From JAFDZV01 sp964455525 (GTDB lineage Bacteria > Bacteroidota > Ignavibacteria > OLB7): DNA of 64,000 bases. A program made the translations under genes and the position numbers. The DNA lies in assembly GCA_964455525.1 (NCBI GenBank), contig CAYVWR010000006.1, positions 186,001 to 250,000 on the forward strand, written 5' to 3'. Within the stretch, counting starts at the first letter, position 1; each line of letters begins with the position of its first letter. Below are positions 8,355 to 17,323 of the stretch, piece after piece. The notes below the pieces were generated by a model. That model had not been told where the DNA came from. It did no database searches and saw nothing but the letters and a program-made list of their open reading frames with translations.

Positions 8355-9170
8355 ATGCTTGAAATTCTGTCCGATCCAACTGCCTGGGCCAGCCTTGCCA
8401 CGCTGACGCTGATGGAGGTAGTTCTTGGCATCGACAACATCATCTTCATTTCCATTCTTGCGGCCAAACTGCCGGCCGATCAGCAAAACCGTGCACGGCT
8501 GGTGGGCCTGTCCCTGGCCTGTATCACGCGTCTGCTTCTGTTGCTTGCGATAAGCTGGCTTGCCGGGCTTACCGAGCCCCTTATCACTATTCTTGGTCAT
8601 GTCTTCTCCGGTCGGGACCTTATTCTGCTGGGAGGCGGCATCTTCCTGATCTATAAGGCAACAAAGGAGATTCACGAAAAGCTGGAAGGCCCGGACGGGG
8701 CACCCGATATGGCAGGCAAACCGACGGTCAGCTTTGCGGGGGTGATCGTCCAGATCCTTCTGCTTGATATCATCTTCTCGCTCGACTCGGTAATCACCGC
8801 CATTGGTATGGCCGAGCATATCGAAGTGATGATGGCCGCCGTGATCATCTCGCTTGCGTTTATGCTGATGATAGGCAAGTCGATCAGCACATTTGTGATG
8901 CGCCATCCAACCGTGAAGATGCTTGCCCTCTCCTTCCTCCTCCTGATCGGCGTCTCGCTGACAGCCGAAGCGTTCCATCAGGCGATTCCAAAGGGATATA
9001 TCTACTCGGCAATGGCCTTCAGCGTGCTTGTGGAGATGCTGAATCTGATGTCGCAGAAGAAGAAAAAAGCCAAGAACGATGCCATCGCCGACCCGGTTCA
9101 ACTCCGCCAGAATGTGGTTGGCGTCCCGATCGGCACAGAGACGGCACCAATAACCAAGAACGCCGGATAG
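8355..9170 (+). CDS. TerC family integral membrane protein
   Basis: Multi-pass inner membrane protein of the TerC/YgdQ family, members of which export Mn2+ or are linked to tellurite resistance. 271 residues with about seven hydrophobic segments. Conserved acidic membrane motifs: VLGIDNIIFISIL near residue 25 and DIIFSLDSVITAIGMAEH near 140, the two Asp-containing helices characteristic of the family. FLIYKATKEIHEKLEG is the usual cytosolic loop. No CBS or transporter-associated domain is fused, so this is the short form. The 290-base leader was searched for a yybP-ykoY Mn2+ riboswitch, but no match to its conserved core was seen. Confidence 0.92.
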   Translation: MLEILSDPTAWASLATLTLMEVVLGIDNIIFISILAAKLPADQQNRARLVGLSLACITRLLLLLAISWLAGLTEPLITILGHVFSGRDLILLGGGIFLIYKATKEIHEKLEGPDGAPDMAGKPTVSFAGVIVQILLLDIIFSLDSVITAIGMAEHIEVMMAAVIISLAFMLMIGKSISTFVMRHPTVKMLALSFLLLIGVSLTAEAFHQAIPKGYIYSAMAFSVLVEMLNLMSQKKKKAKNDAIADPVQLRQNVVGVPIGTETAPITKNAG

Positions 9171-9298
9171 CCCCCTGGTTGGCACCCCTATAGGCTGGTG
9201 AAACGCCGCGGTCGGCAGGGCATGGCCCCCCGGGATATGGCCGACGAAATGTTGGAACGGATATCCAATCCGGCCCCCTGCTCCCTGTGTATATACGT

Positions 9299-9329
9299 GG
9301 AGAGGGGAGGAACTGATCCTCCCCTCTCC
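9299..9329. terminator. Perfect hairpin between converging terC and pyrG
   Basis: Thirteen-base perfect stem GGAGAGGGGAGGA / TCCTCCCCTCTCC with a five-base loop. It lies in the 376-base gap between two converging genes and has no T tract on either side, so it may stop transcription poorly or act as an mRNA 3' end stabiliser. Nothing else is seen in the gap. Confidence 0.5.
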
Positions 9330-9546
9330 ATATCCACTCGAAAACGGATAGTGCTCACCACTGGCTTCATCGGCGCCCCCGATCATCCCCTCTCACCAAC
9401 ACGGCCCCGCCATCTTGCAGAAGAACCGGCCCGTGAACGGCAAACGTTCGGGGTGTATAGGATGCCCAGATACGCCATGCGCAGACTTAGCCACGGCATG
9501 GCCTCCTGATTCCTCGCCCACCACACGTGGCAGGGAAGACCTGCCC

Positions 9547-11430
9547 TTATTCCTCCGACGGTGCCATCTCCTTGGCACGCCGACGGCTGGGACGCTTCCG
9601 AACGTCCATGTTTTCACCGGCGACCGGAGTTGGCACATCCTCGATCGGAGCATCGTAGCTGTCTCCGTTGATGCCGGGAAGATCATCCTTCACCGGAGCC
9701 TCGACGATCATCTTCGGGGCAGGCCGGGATGCGCCCCCTTTCCCCTTCTTTCCCTTCTCCTTCGGGGTCAGGCTTTCGCGGTACACCATGGACGCCTTGA
9801 CAAACGCCTTGAACAGCGGATGGGGCGCCATCAACCGCGACTTCAACTCCGGGTGGAACTGGCAGCCGACGAACCACGGATGATTGGCAAGCTCGATGAT
9901 CTCAACCAGGCGGCCATCAGGAGAAAGGCCGCTGAAGACAAGCCCACAAGCGGCAAGCGCCTCACGGAACGTATTGTTCACCTCGTAGCGATGCCGATGC
10001 CGCTCGGTGATGAACTGATCGCGATAGGCTGCAAGCGTCTTCGTCTTCTTTGTCAGGATGCAGGGGTAGCTTCCCAGCCGCATCGTCCCCCCCTTCTCCT
10101 TGACATTCTTCTGATCCGGCATCAGATCGATCACCTGATTCTGCGTCTTTACAAACTCGGATGAATTGGCATCCTCAAGGCCGCAGACATTACGGGCGAA
10201 CTCGATCACCGCGCACTGCATGCCCAGGCAGATCCCGAAGAAGGGGATATTGTTCTCGCGAACATAGCGGATTGCCATAATCTTCCCCTCCACGCCACGC
10301 GAGCCAAATCCCGGCGCCACAAGCAGCCCATGCAGACCTTCGAGCGCCGCCTTTGTATCGCTCTCGTTATGCAGCTCCTCGCTATCGATCCATTGCAGGT
10401 TCACATGCACGTTATTTGCGGCCCCTGCATGGATAAACGACTCGATGATGGACTTGTAGGCATCCTGATACTGCGTGTATTTGCCACAGATGCCGATCCG
10501 CACCTCGCCGCTGCTCGGCTGCTTGATCCTGCGGACCAGATTGGACCACTGTTTCAGATCAGGCTCGGCACCCTCAAGGCCAAGCTTCCGCAGAACGATG
10601 TCGTCAAGCTCCTGCTGTGCATAGATAAGCGGTATCTCGTAGATCGTGCTCACATCCCGCGCCTCGATCACCGAGTCGCGCTCAACATTGCAGAACAGGG
10701 CGATCTTCTCCCTGATATCCCTTGTCAGGCGATGTTCCGAGCGGCACACCAGGATATTCGGCTGGATTCCAAGCTCCAGTAGCATCTTTACCGAATGCTG
10801 GGTCGGCTTGGTCTTCAGCTCTCCGGCCGCCTTGATATAGGGCACATAGGTGAGATGGATGTGAATCACATTCTCACGACCAAGCTTCTGGTCGAGCTGG
10901 CGAGTTGCCTCAAGAAACGGGAGCGACTCGATATCGCCCACAGTTCCCCCGATCTCAATCAGCACGATATCGTACGCCCCCGAACTTCCAAGCGCCGTCA
11001 TGCGCCGGGTGATCTCGTCGGTGATATGCGGGATCACCTGCACGGTCTTGCCGAGATAGTCCCCGCGACGCTCCTTCGTGATAACCTCGTAATAGACCTG
11101 GCCGGTGGTCGTGTTGTTCTTCTGGGCCATCGACTGGTTAAGGAAACGCTCGTAATGGCCGAGATCAAGGTCCGTCTCGGCCCCATCCTCGGTCACATAC
11201 ACCTCTCCATGCTGAAACGGCGACATTGTGCCGGGGTCGACGTTGATATAGGGATCGAACTTCTGCACCGTAACGCGAAGGCCACGGGACTTCAGAAGCA
11301 GCCCCAGGGAGGCCGAAGTGATCCCCTTGCCAAGCGAGGAGAGCACGCCGCCGGTAATGAAGATGTATTTCGCCGAGGACGCCTTGGTACCGGAGGTTGT
11401 GTTGTCGGATGGGTTGGATTGAGCTGCCAC
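9547..11430 (-). CDS. pyrG: CTP synthase (glutamine-hydrolysing) with a long C-terminal tail
   Basis: Makes CTP from UTP, ATP and glutamine. Synthetase domain: KYIFITGGVLSSLGKG (residues 21-36), QKFDPYINVDPGTMSPF, IGGTVGDIESLPFLEA. Class I glutamine amidotransferase domain: GFGSRGVEGK, FFGICLGMQCAVIEF with the nucleophile Cys, HRHRYEVN, and CQFHPELKSR with the catalytic His and Glu. The start is GTG at 11430; there is no Met nearer to KYIF, so a 20-residue N-terminal extension is likely. At 627 residues it is about 80 longer than usual because of a C-terminal low-complexity Lys/Pro/Ala/Glu-rich tail that ends in an Arg/Lys cluster and Glu residues. Confidence 0.97.
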   Translation of the reverse strand: MAAQSNPSDNTTSGTKASSAKYIFITGGVLSSLGKGITSASLGLLLKSRGLRVTVQKFDPYINVDPGTMSPFQHGEVYVTEDGAETDLDLGHYERFLNQSMAQKNNTTTGQVYYEVITKERRGDYLGKTVQVIPHITDEITRRMTALGSSGAYDIVLIEIGGTVGDIESLPFLEATRQLDQKLGRENVIHIHLTYVPYIKAAGELKTKPTQHSVKMLLELGIQPNILVCRSEHRLTRDIREKIALFCNVERDSVIEARDVSTIYEIPLIYAQQELDDIVLRKLGLEGAEPDLKQWSNLVRRIKQPSSGEVRIGICGKYTQYQDAYKSIIESFIHAGAANNVHVNLQWIDSEELHNESDTKAALEGLHGLLVAPGFGSRGVEGKIMAIRYVRENNIPFFGICLGMQCAVIEFARNVCGLEDANSSEFVKTQNQVIDLMPDQKNVKEKGGTMRLGSYPCILTKKTKTLAAYRDQFITERHRHRYEVNNTFREALAACGLVFSGLSPDGRLVEIIELANHPWFVGCQFHPELKSRLMAPHPLFKAFVKASMVYRESLTPKEKGKKGKGGASRPAPKMIVEAPVKDDLPGINGDSYDAPIEDVPTPVAGENMDVRKRPSRRRAKEMAPSEE

Positions 11431-11739
11431 GATAAAAAGCGATAGGGAAATGAACGAGGAACATTACCACAAGAACGGCTCCGGTTACCACCATGCAACC
11501 ATGCCAACGGCACACCGCAGGTGCACGGAGAATATCGTTCAGGAAGACGTAATGAAATACCGAACCGTTGTAGGGAACGTAATGTACTGAAAGTCCGGCA
11601 AACTGCCGATCATGCAAGCAGAAGAAATGGTGGAAGGCCGCCATACCGAGGCGGCCCGGCTGGTGCGGGCACGTGTGGGACACCGGCCGGGCCACAGGGC
11701 AACCCGGCGCAAATGTGTTGCGATGTTCAGGCAGGCGGA
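11431..11739. other. Intergenic stretch without a supported gene
   Basis: 309 bases between the pyrG start and the end of the 2TM gene, both on the minus strand. It should carry the pyrG promoter. No motif-bearing frame and no clear hairpin with a T run was found. Confidence 0.5.
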
Positions 11740-12297
11740 TCAGCCGATCTCGATCCTCTTATCCCCTTTCTCAATGATGATCTTGCCGGCCCTGCTGTCG
11801 ATCGTCAGGCTTTTCCCTCGTCTTGTCCCCACTGTTACCCCCCCCTTCTGCTGGCGTCCCTCACGCTCCAGAAGCCGCCGGGCGCCTCGCTCCACCGACT
11901 TCTCTTTTGGAAAGAAGGTATCGGACGCATCGAACACCAGCCCGATGCCCCAGCCAAGGAGAGGCCAGAGAAACCAGCTCCCCCCACCGCTTATCATCGC
12001 GATCAAGAAGATAAAGAAGTTGACGATCGCATAGCTGCGAAGGTGTTCGAAGAACTTCTTCTTGCGCTGTGCCTTCCAGGCCGCCCGCGCCGCATCCATC
12101 GCCCCATCACGCTCGTGCTCGGTAAGCGCCGCCTCTAGCTGCGATGGATCGATACCAAGCTCCCGGGCCGTTTCCAGAAGATCATCGTACGTGAGCGCTC
12201 CGGATGTACTGCCCCCTCCCTGCCGCGCAAGAGCGCGCTGGAGAATGGCATGCACTTCCTCGTTTGAAAAGCGTCGTGGAGATTGTTCCGGCATCAT
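11740..12297 (-). CDS. 2TM domain-containing membrane protein
   Basis: About 185 residues from the ATG at 12297 (or 12294). It begins with a short helical module (VHAILQRALARQ, then YDDLLETARELGIDPSQLEA), continues through a basic helix (WKAQRKKKFFEHL) into two close transmembrane helices (FFEHLRSYAIVNFFIFLIAM and SWFLWPLLGWGIGLVFDA), which fit the 2TM family (PF13239), and ends in a cytoplasmic basic beta-hairpin tail (SLTIDSRAGKIIIEKGDKRI). The ARELG(I/M) module also occurs in the two TPR-membrane proteins at 5.6-7.4 kb. 2TM domains are often found in Bacteroidetes LytTR or sensor proteins; no enzyme domain is present here. Confidence 0.8.
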   Translation of the reverse strand: MMPEQSPRRFSNEEVHAILQRALARQGGGSTSGALTYDDLLETARELGIDPSQLEAALTEHERDGAMDAARAAWKAQRKKKFFEHLRSYAIVNFFIFLIAMISGGGSWFLWPLLGWGIGLVFDASDTFFPKEKSVERGARRLLEREGRQQKGGVTVGTRRGKSLTIDSRAGKIIIEKGDKRIEIG

Positions 12298-12408
12298 AGC
12301 GTTCTCGTTGTTACCTGTTGACAGGCCAAAGTTGACGAGCGAGCAGGCAGATAGGTTGCAGTAAAATCCGGGAAGCGCCAAACTACCGGAACAGCGGGCA
12401 GTTCCCTA

Positions 12409-13158
12409 TCAGGCAAAAACAGCCATCACCGGGGCATGATCGCTGGTGCCCACCTCCCGGAAGACCGTGCAGCCAACCGCATGGCGGGCGATGGCCTCGC
12501 TTGCAAAAATATAGTCGATACGCCACCCCAGATTCCGTTGCCGGGCAGTCCTCCAGTAGGGCCACCAGGTGAACAGCCGGTTGTTCTCCGGCTCCAGCAT
12601 CCGTGCCACATCAATCAGCCCCTCGCCGATCATCAGATCCAGTAACAGCCGCTCATCCGGGCGCGTGCCGATGATACCTGGCTTGTTGTGCGTGGGATGG
12701 ATATCGGCATCGGTACGGGCCACATTCATATCGCCGCAGAGAATCATCGCAGCTCCTTCCGTGTGAACGGCATGTACATACTGCTGCATCGCCGTAAGAA
12801 AGGCCAGCTTGGCAGCGTAATCCTTTCCTCCGTTGGGAACATAGACAGAGGCAAACACAAGATCGCCAACACGGGCCTGTACGATACGGGTTTCCATATC
12901 AAATGCAGGATGGCTGAACAGAGGCCGATCAGGGAAGCTCGACGTACTGAGATGCAGGCTGACGCCGGAATATCCTCCGGCAGCACCATGCCAGCAGTTC
13001 CAGTACCCCGGCATCTCCAGAAGATCGGCCGGGATCTGCCCGAGCGCGGCCTTGGTCTCCTGCAAACAGATCACGTCGGGCCTGGCAATAGCACACCACG
13101 CAAGAAACTGGGCCTGGCGTGCCCTGATGCCATTGACGTTCCATGTCGCGATTTTCAT
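12409..13158 (-). CDS. xth: Exodeoxyribonuclease III / AP endonuclease
   Basis: Mg2+-dependent DNA repair nuclease of the ExoIII family: cuts at abasic sites and removes 3' blocks. The start is at the ATG at 13158 (MKIATWNVNGIRAR); an upstream ATG at 13173 adds five residues. 249 residues. Motifs: WNVNGIRA (Asn for metal), DVICLQETK (catalytic Glu), GGYSGVSL, YVPNGG, CGDMNVA (Asp/Asn), WWPYWRTARQRNLGWRIDYI with the DNA-inserting loop, and a terminal GTSDHAPVMAVF (Asp-His pair). All key residues are present. The MgtC-like gene lies 76 bases upstream on the same strand and may be co-transcribed. Confidence 0.96.
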   Translation of the reverse strand: MKIATWNVNGIRARQAQFLAWCAIARPDVICLQETKAALGQIPADLLEMPGYWNCWHGAAGGYSGVSLHLSTSSFPDRPLFSHPAFDMETRIVQARVGDLVFASVYVPNGGKDYAAKLAFLTAMQQYVHAVHTEGAAMILCGDMNVARTDADIHPTHNKPGIIGTRPDERLLLDLMIGEGLIDVARMLEPENNRLFTWWPYWRTARQRNLGWRIDYIFASEAIARHAVGCTVFREVGTSDHAPVMAVFA

Positions 13159-13234
13159 GTGCGTGATGTCCACAGCCTGCCTTCCATAACTATTTCAGCT
13201 CCCCGGGGATCGCATGCCGGAATTCCGTTGTTCC

Positions 13235-13909
13235 TCATCCCTGTTTCATGACCAGCCCAGGCAGCCGATACAACCCCTGCATCAGCTCGCGGCGCTCGCT
13301 GCTGGCACCGATAAAGGTAAAGGAGACCCGCACATGCCCCTCCTCCCCACCAGCGATCATGAAGTCCTCGATATTGTCGTCGTATGACCCAATAAGCGCA
13401 GCCACATATTGTCGGGAATTGGGATCGTCGCGGATGATGAAGCTGGCCCTGCGGGCATGCTGGCGCCGCACACGAATCTCCAGGCGCCGAAGGGTCAGGA
13501 GCATCAGAACGGTAGCGGCCGTCACAGCCATTGCCGTTATCAGATAGCCCCCGCCGATCATCATGCCAAGCGCAGCTATCAGCCAGATCATGGCGGCCGT
13601 GGTCACCCCCTTGACCCCACCACGCCGTTCGTGCAGGATAACACCGGCACCGAGAAAACCGATGCCGGAAACGATCTGCGCGGCGATACGGCCACCGTCG
13701 CCACCGCTGGCCTGCCCGATTGCCGCGCTCATCTGCGTAAACAGCATGGAGCCAAGGCAGACGACGATGCTGGTACGAAGCCCGGCCGGCTTGCCGGTGG
13801 TCTCCCGTTCCATACCGATCGCACCGCCACAAAGACTCGCCACCAGAAACTTCAGCGCGAACTCCGGACCGATTATCAGAAGATGATCAAGAGTCTCAAA
13901 CGTATCCAT
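13235..13909 (-). CDS. MgtC/SapB family membrane protein
   Basis: Inner membrane protein of the MgtC/SapB/YhiD family; MgtC proper helps survival in low Mg2+ and modulates the F-ATPase. The start is placed at the ATG at 13909 (MDTFETLDHLL), 224 residues. Hallmarks: GGAIGMERE near residue 30, GLRTSIVVCLGSMLFT, GFLGAGVILHERRGGVKGVTTAAMIWL near 90-117. It has about five transmembrane helices followed by a C-terminal cytosolic ACT-like domain (LEIRVRRQ onward). It lies just upstream of xth on the same strand. Confidence 0.92.
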   Translation of the reverse strand: MDTFETLDHLLIIGPEFALKFLVASLCGGAIGMERETTGKPAGLRTSIVVCLGSMLFTQMSAAIGQASGGDGGRIAAQIVSGIGFLGAGVILHERRGGVKGVTTAAMIWLIAALGMMIGGGYLITAMAVTAATVLMLLTLRRLEIRVRRQHARRASFIIRDDPNSRQYVAALIGSYDDNIEDFMIAGGEEGHVRVSFTFIGASSERRELMQGLYRLPGLVMKQG

Positions 13910-14091
13910 ACACCGGCAATCTACGGGCAAACAGCGGATTAACGGCGTCCTGCCCCCCTTCTCCCTGCACAACGATCTATTAATTTCAGCGGGGCGGCGC
14001 CCACCGCAACCGAAACAACGTAAATGCTATCTTTACAGCAGCGTTCCACGTCGTTTCATGGACGCCCCCTGCACCTTCCGGAACTTGTATT

Positions 14092-15768
14092 GTGAGATCG
14101 CTTCGTCTCTGGCATATGCTCCCGCTGCTTGGCACGCTCCTTCTTGGAGGGTGCTTTAGCGTTGTGCATTTCCCGGACCGGGCACGTATGGAATGCATTG
14201 ACCCACCTCCGCCACCCTGTCTTCCGGGTTCATTCAGCGAGATCACCATCGACACATCCTCTACAACAGGGCGCTCATCGCATTATCTGAAGATCGAACG
14301 GGTGGGCGGGCTGAGCGGCGCCGATGACGAATTCGGCATAGGGTTTATCGAACGTGATGGAAGCCGTGGCATTGCCACGATCCGGGGCCGGAACGGGGGG
14401 CCGAGCCTGGAAGAGATGATCGCGATTCGCCTGCCGGACATCACCCGGGCTGTCGCCGAGCAAAGCGTGACAGTCCAGAATATACAAGGTGCGGTCGGCG
14501 GCGCAACCTTGATCGCCGGAAGCGCTCCCATATACTTTGCCGCACGCTCGGCAGGAAGTGTTGCAGGCGATTATGATCTCTTCGCAGGCAACTACGAGGC
14601 CCGGATCGAGGCCACCCCCTGGAACACGATCTCCTCGCTCCTTTACTGGGACGCACAACCGGCGATCGCCCCTGATGGCAACGCCATCTATTTTGCCAGC
14701 GACCGCCCAGGCGGGTTCGGCGGCACCGACATTTATGTCAGCCGACGTGCAGCCGATGGCACATGGAGCGATCCGCAGAATATCGGCCCTGCGGTCAACA
14801 GCTCCTGCGACGAACTGTCCCCCTGGGTAAGCGGCAACGGACGCTGGCTGTATTTCTCCTCGGCCGGACATGCCACCGTAGGGGGATACGATCTCTTTCG
14901 CGCACCGATTCTCGGCGAGCAGTTCGGGGCGGCCGAAAATCTCGGCCGTCCGATCAATACCCCCGGCGATGAGCTGTTCCCCTCCGCGCCCGTCGGTGCT
15001 GATCCGGATACATTGCTCTATTACAGCTCGAATCAGCCCGGCTCCCAGGGCTTCGATATCTATGTGCTGCATCGCCTTCGCCGATCCGGGCGGCCGATCA
15101 CCAACGTGGCATCACGCACGGTAACCATGAACGGCATCGTGATCGACCCTCAGGGCAGGCCCGTGCCACACGCACAGGTGACGATCGAACAGCGAGACCC
15201 ACCAGGCCCCCGCATCCAGATAGAGACGACCCCCGAGGGAAACTATCAGGTCCAGGTGGAGGAGGGACGCACCTACGAGATCGTGGCGGGATCGCAGAAC
15301 ACCCTCTATTACCAGGAGGAGGTACGCATTCCCATATCCGACGGGCGCACCTCCCTTACCCATACCGCGATCATTCCCGATACGGTGACCTTCAGGGTGA
15401 ACTTTCCGTTCAACGACGCATCCACCCCCTACCCGTTCACGCTCGACGCAAACGGGCTGCCGACCAATCTCCGCTGGGACGATATGATCGATCGGGCGGC
15501 GACATTTCTGCAACAGTTCAATAACCGCCAGGCGTACCGATTCCAGATCAATGGCCATACCGATCCGGTCGGCTCAGACGCCTTCAATCTCGATCTGGGG
15601 CGCCGACGCGCCGAATTTATCCGCAATGAACTGGTACGGCGAGGCGTGTCCTCCCAGATTCTTTCCATTGGCTCGGAAGGAGAGAACCGTCCGCTGCCAG
15701 CCAGAGAAGGGGAGGATCAGACGCTGTATCACGCACGGCTGCGTCGTGTGGAGTTGATACGGAAATGA
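14092..15768 (+). CDS. PorE-like outer-membrane lipoprotein: beta-propeller, CRD and OmpA domains
   Basis: Lipoprotein of 558 residues. The GTG at 14092 gives a signal peptide with basic residues (MRSLRLWHMLPLLGTLLLGGC) and a lipobox with Cys21. Domains in order: an N-terminal region; WD40/PD40 propeller blades with the typical PAIAPDGNAIYFASDRPGG, ELSPWVSGNGRWLYFSS and ELFPSAPVGADPDTLLYYSS strands (residues about 180-335); a carboxypeptidase-regulatory-like fold (GIVIDPQGRPVPHAQVTIE, 345-425); and a C-terminal OmpA peptidoglycan-binding domain (INGHTDPVGSDAFNLDLGRR, 480-558). Propeller, CRD and OmpA in this order match PorE of the type IX secretion system, though the usual N-terminal TPR part is not evident. 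It may therefore tether T9SS to peptidoglycan; this is inference from architecture. Confidence 0.8.
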   Translation: MRSLRLWHMLPLLGTLLLGGCFSVVHFPDRARMECIDPPPPPCLPGSFSEITIDTSSTTGRSSHYLKIERVGGLSGADDEFGIGFIERDGSRGIATIRGRNGGPSLEEMIAIRLPDITRAVAEQSVTVQNIQGAVGGATLIAGSAPIYFAARSAGSVAGDYDLFAGNYEARIEATPWNTISSLLYWDAQPAIAPDGNAIYFASDRPGGFGGTDIYVSRRAADGTWSDPQNIGPAVNSSCDELSPWVSGNGRWLYFSSAGHATVGGYDLFRAPILGEQFGAAENLGRPINTPGDELFPSAPVGADPDTLLYYSSNQPGSQGFDIYVLHRLRRSGRPITNVASRTVTMNGIVIDPQGRPVPHAQVTIEQRDPPGPRIQIETTPEGNYQVQVEEGRTYEIVAGSQNTLYYQEEVRIPISDGRTSLTHTAIIPDTVTFRVNFPFNDASTPYPFTLDANGLPTNLRWDDMIDRAATFLQQFNNRQAYRFQINGHTDPVGSDAFNLDLGRRRAEFIRNELVRRGVSSQILSIGSEGENRPLPAREGEDQTLYHARLRRVELIRK

Positions 15769-15907
15769 TCTACGGCCCCCTTGCGTTCGGGCCAACGTGG
15801 CCGGGAGATCGGCACAACGTAGCATTCCCACAGTTTCCAGCGATTACATCTTCCGGCCGCCCACCGAGAAGCCCAGCTCGACTTATGTATGCTTCAAGCA
15901 TCTGCCT

Positions 15908-17323
15908 ATGAACCGATTGTACTCCATCCTTGCCATTATCGCAGCATCTTCGCTTCTGTTCGGGGGCTGTTTCAGCATCACCCGTGTAGAAAGCGATCTC
16001 TACACCATCACCAATCGCGATACGACGGTGCGCGAAACGCTGCTGAACGTTCCAGGCGAACGGGATAATGGGACGATCTATCCTTCCACCCGTGGCGTAG
16101 AGATCACACGGAACTATGTTCAGCACGATTCCACTGTCGAACGCTATTATCCCGCCTTCCTCCGGTACGGAGGCATCGAAACGGCATCCTTTATCGGCGG
16201 CGGAGCAGGCGGCAAAGGAGGTGGGAACGGGCTGTTCGGCATCTACAATCTCCTTACCGGCAAGAACCCGGAGGAATCGCGAACCTTTGGGTCCTACATG
16301 TATCGTGTTGCGCCGTACGAGATCCGTCTTCGCGCGTTTAATGATGCCCCGGACTGGACACTCGGCAGCGCCGCCTACGAGCGATTCATCCTCCAGCGTG
16401 ATAGCAGTGCCGTTATCAACTCCGACGAATCCCTTACCGGCGTTCTCCCGATCTATGTTCGCAAACGGTTCTTTTTTCGGGAAAAACCACCATATGTGAT
16501 GGCGGTTCCCTTTCTTGGCATCTCGCTTTTCCCTTCGCAGTACGTCAATCTGGGCGCCACGCTCGATGTGGGTTCCTACGGTGGCTTCAACTTCCGCGCA
16601 TACCTCGGCTATGTGGCCGGAACAACCCTGGCCCTGGTCGATACAAACATGCAGGGAAACCAGGATGTTCGCTTCCCATACTTCGGCTTCGGAATCTCGG
16701 CACTCGACTTCGTCAACCGCGCCGAGGAACTCTTTATCGAATGGAAGGATCATGACCACTCGGCGATCGAGGTGAACGCTCTGGATCTTAATCTGGTCTA
16801 TTCCACAACATCGAACGTAGGCTCGCTCCTGCGCGATTATCCCATCGATCGCAGCTCGGCGATCCCACGGCGCGACTCCACGACATCGTTCCCTTCCGGC
16901 ATCATCCTCCGCTTTGCCTCGGCACACTACCCCATTCCATTTGGAAACGGCCAGTTCTTCGTCGGCACATCGCTCTTCAACTTTCTTGGCCTCTCGCGTG
17001 AGGAGATCGCTTACGGATTCCTTCCGATCAGAGTTGGTTACCGCCTTGATCTGATCGCCCCCGATCTGACCCTTGAGCCGTTTGCCGAGTATACCTACTA
17101 CTCCTCCAGCGCCCTGCACCTGGGCGCACGTGCGTCGCTGAAGATCAGCGACTGGGCCAGGATGAACGTCATGCTCGGCTATGTGAACGGCTCGCCAAAC
17201 GACGATGTCACCGACACCGTCAAGGACCTGCGGACAACAAGGGATATCTCGACGGTGTACCTTGGCGTGGGACTTGGTCTGGGAGATGTCTTCTTTACGC
17301 CGGAGGAGGTGCGGCGTAAATGA
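15908..17323 (+). CDS. Outer-membrane lipoprotein, probably beta-barrel; function unknown
   Basis: 471 residues from the ATG at 15908 (MNRLYSILAI), which gives a clean lipoprotein signal ending LLFGGC with Cys19; the longer open frame upstream lacks a signal. After a Gly-rich patch near residues 100-110 (GGGAGGKGGGNG) the C-terminal two thirds alternate hydrophobic and polar residues with many aromatic strand ends (YVNLGATLDVGSYGGFNFRA, FVGTSLFNFLGLSR, FAEYTYYSSSALHLGARASL), as expected of an outer-membrane barrel. Its stop overlaps the start of the next lipoprotein gene by four bases (ATGA), so the two are translationally coupled. No family recognised. Confidence 0.75.
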   Translation: MNRLYSILAIIAASSLLFGGCFSITRVESDLYTITNRDTTVRETLLNVPGERDNGTIYPSTRGVEITRNYVQHDSTVERYYPAFLRYGGIETASFIGGGAGGKGGGNGLFGIYNLLTGKNPEESRTFGSYMYRVAPYEIRLRAFNDAPDWTLGSAAYERFILQRDSSAVINSDESLTGVLPIYVRKRFFFREKPPYVMAVPFLGISLFPSQYVNLGATLDVGSYGGFNFRAYLGYVAGTTLALVDTNMQGNQDVRFPYFGFGISALDFVNRAEELFIEWKDHDHSAIEVNALDLNLVYSTTSNVGSLLRDYPIDRSSAIPRRDSTTSFPSGIILRFASAHYPIPFGNGQFFVGTSLFNFLGLSREEIAYGFLPIRVGYRLDLIAPDLTLEPFAEYTYYSSSALHLGARASLKISDWARMNVMLGYVNGSPNDDVTDTVKDLRTTRDISTVYLGVGLGLGDVFFTPEEVRRK

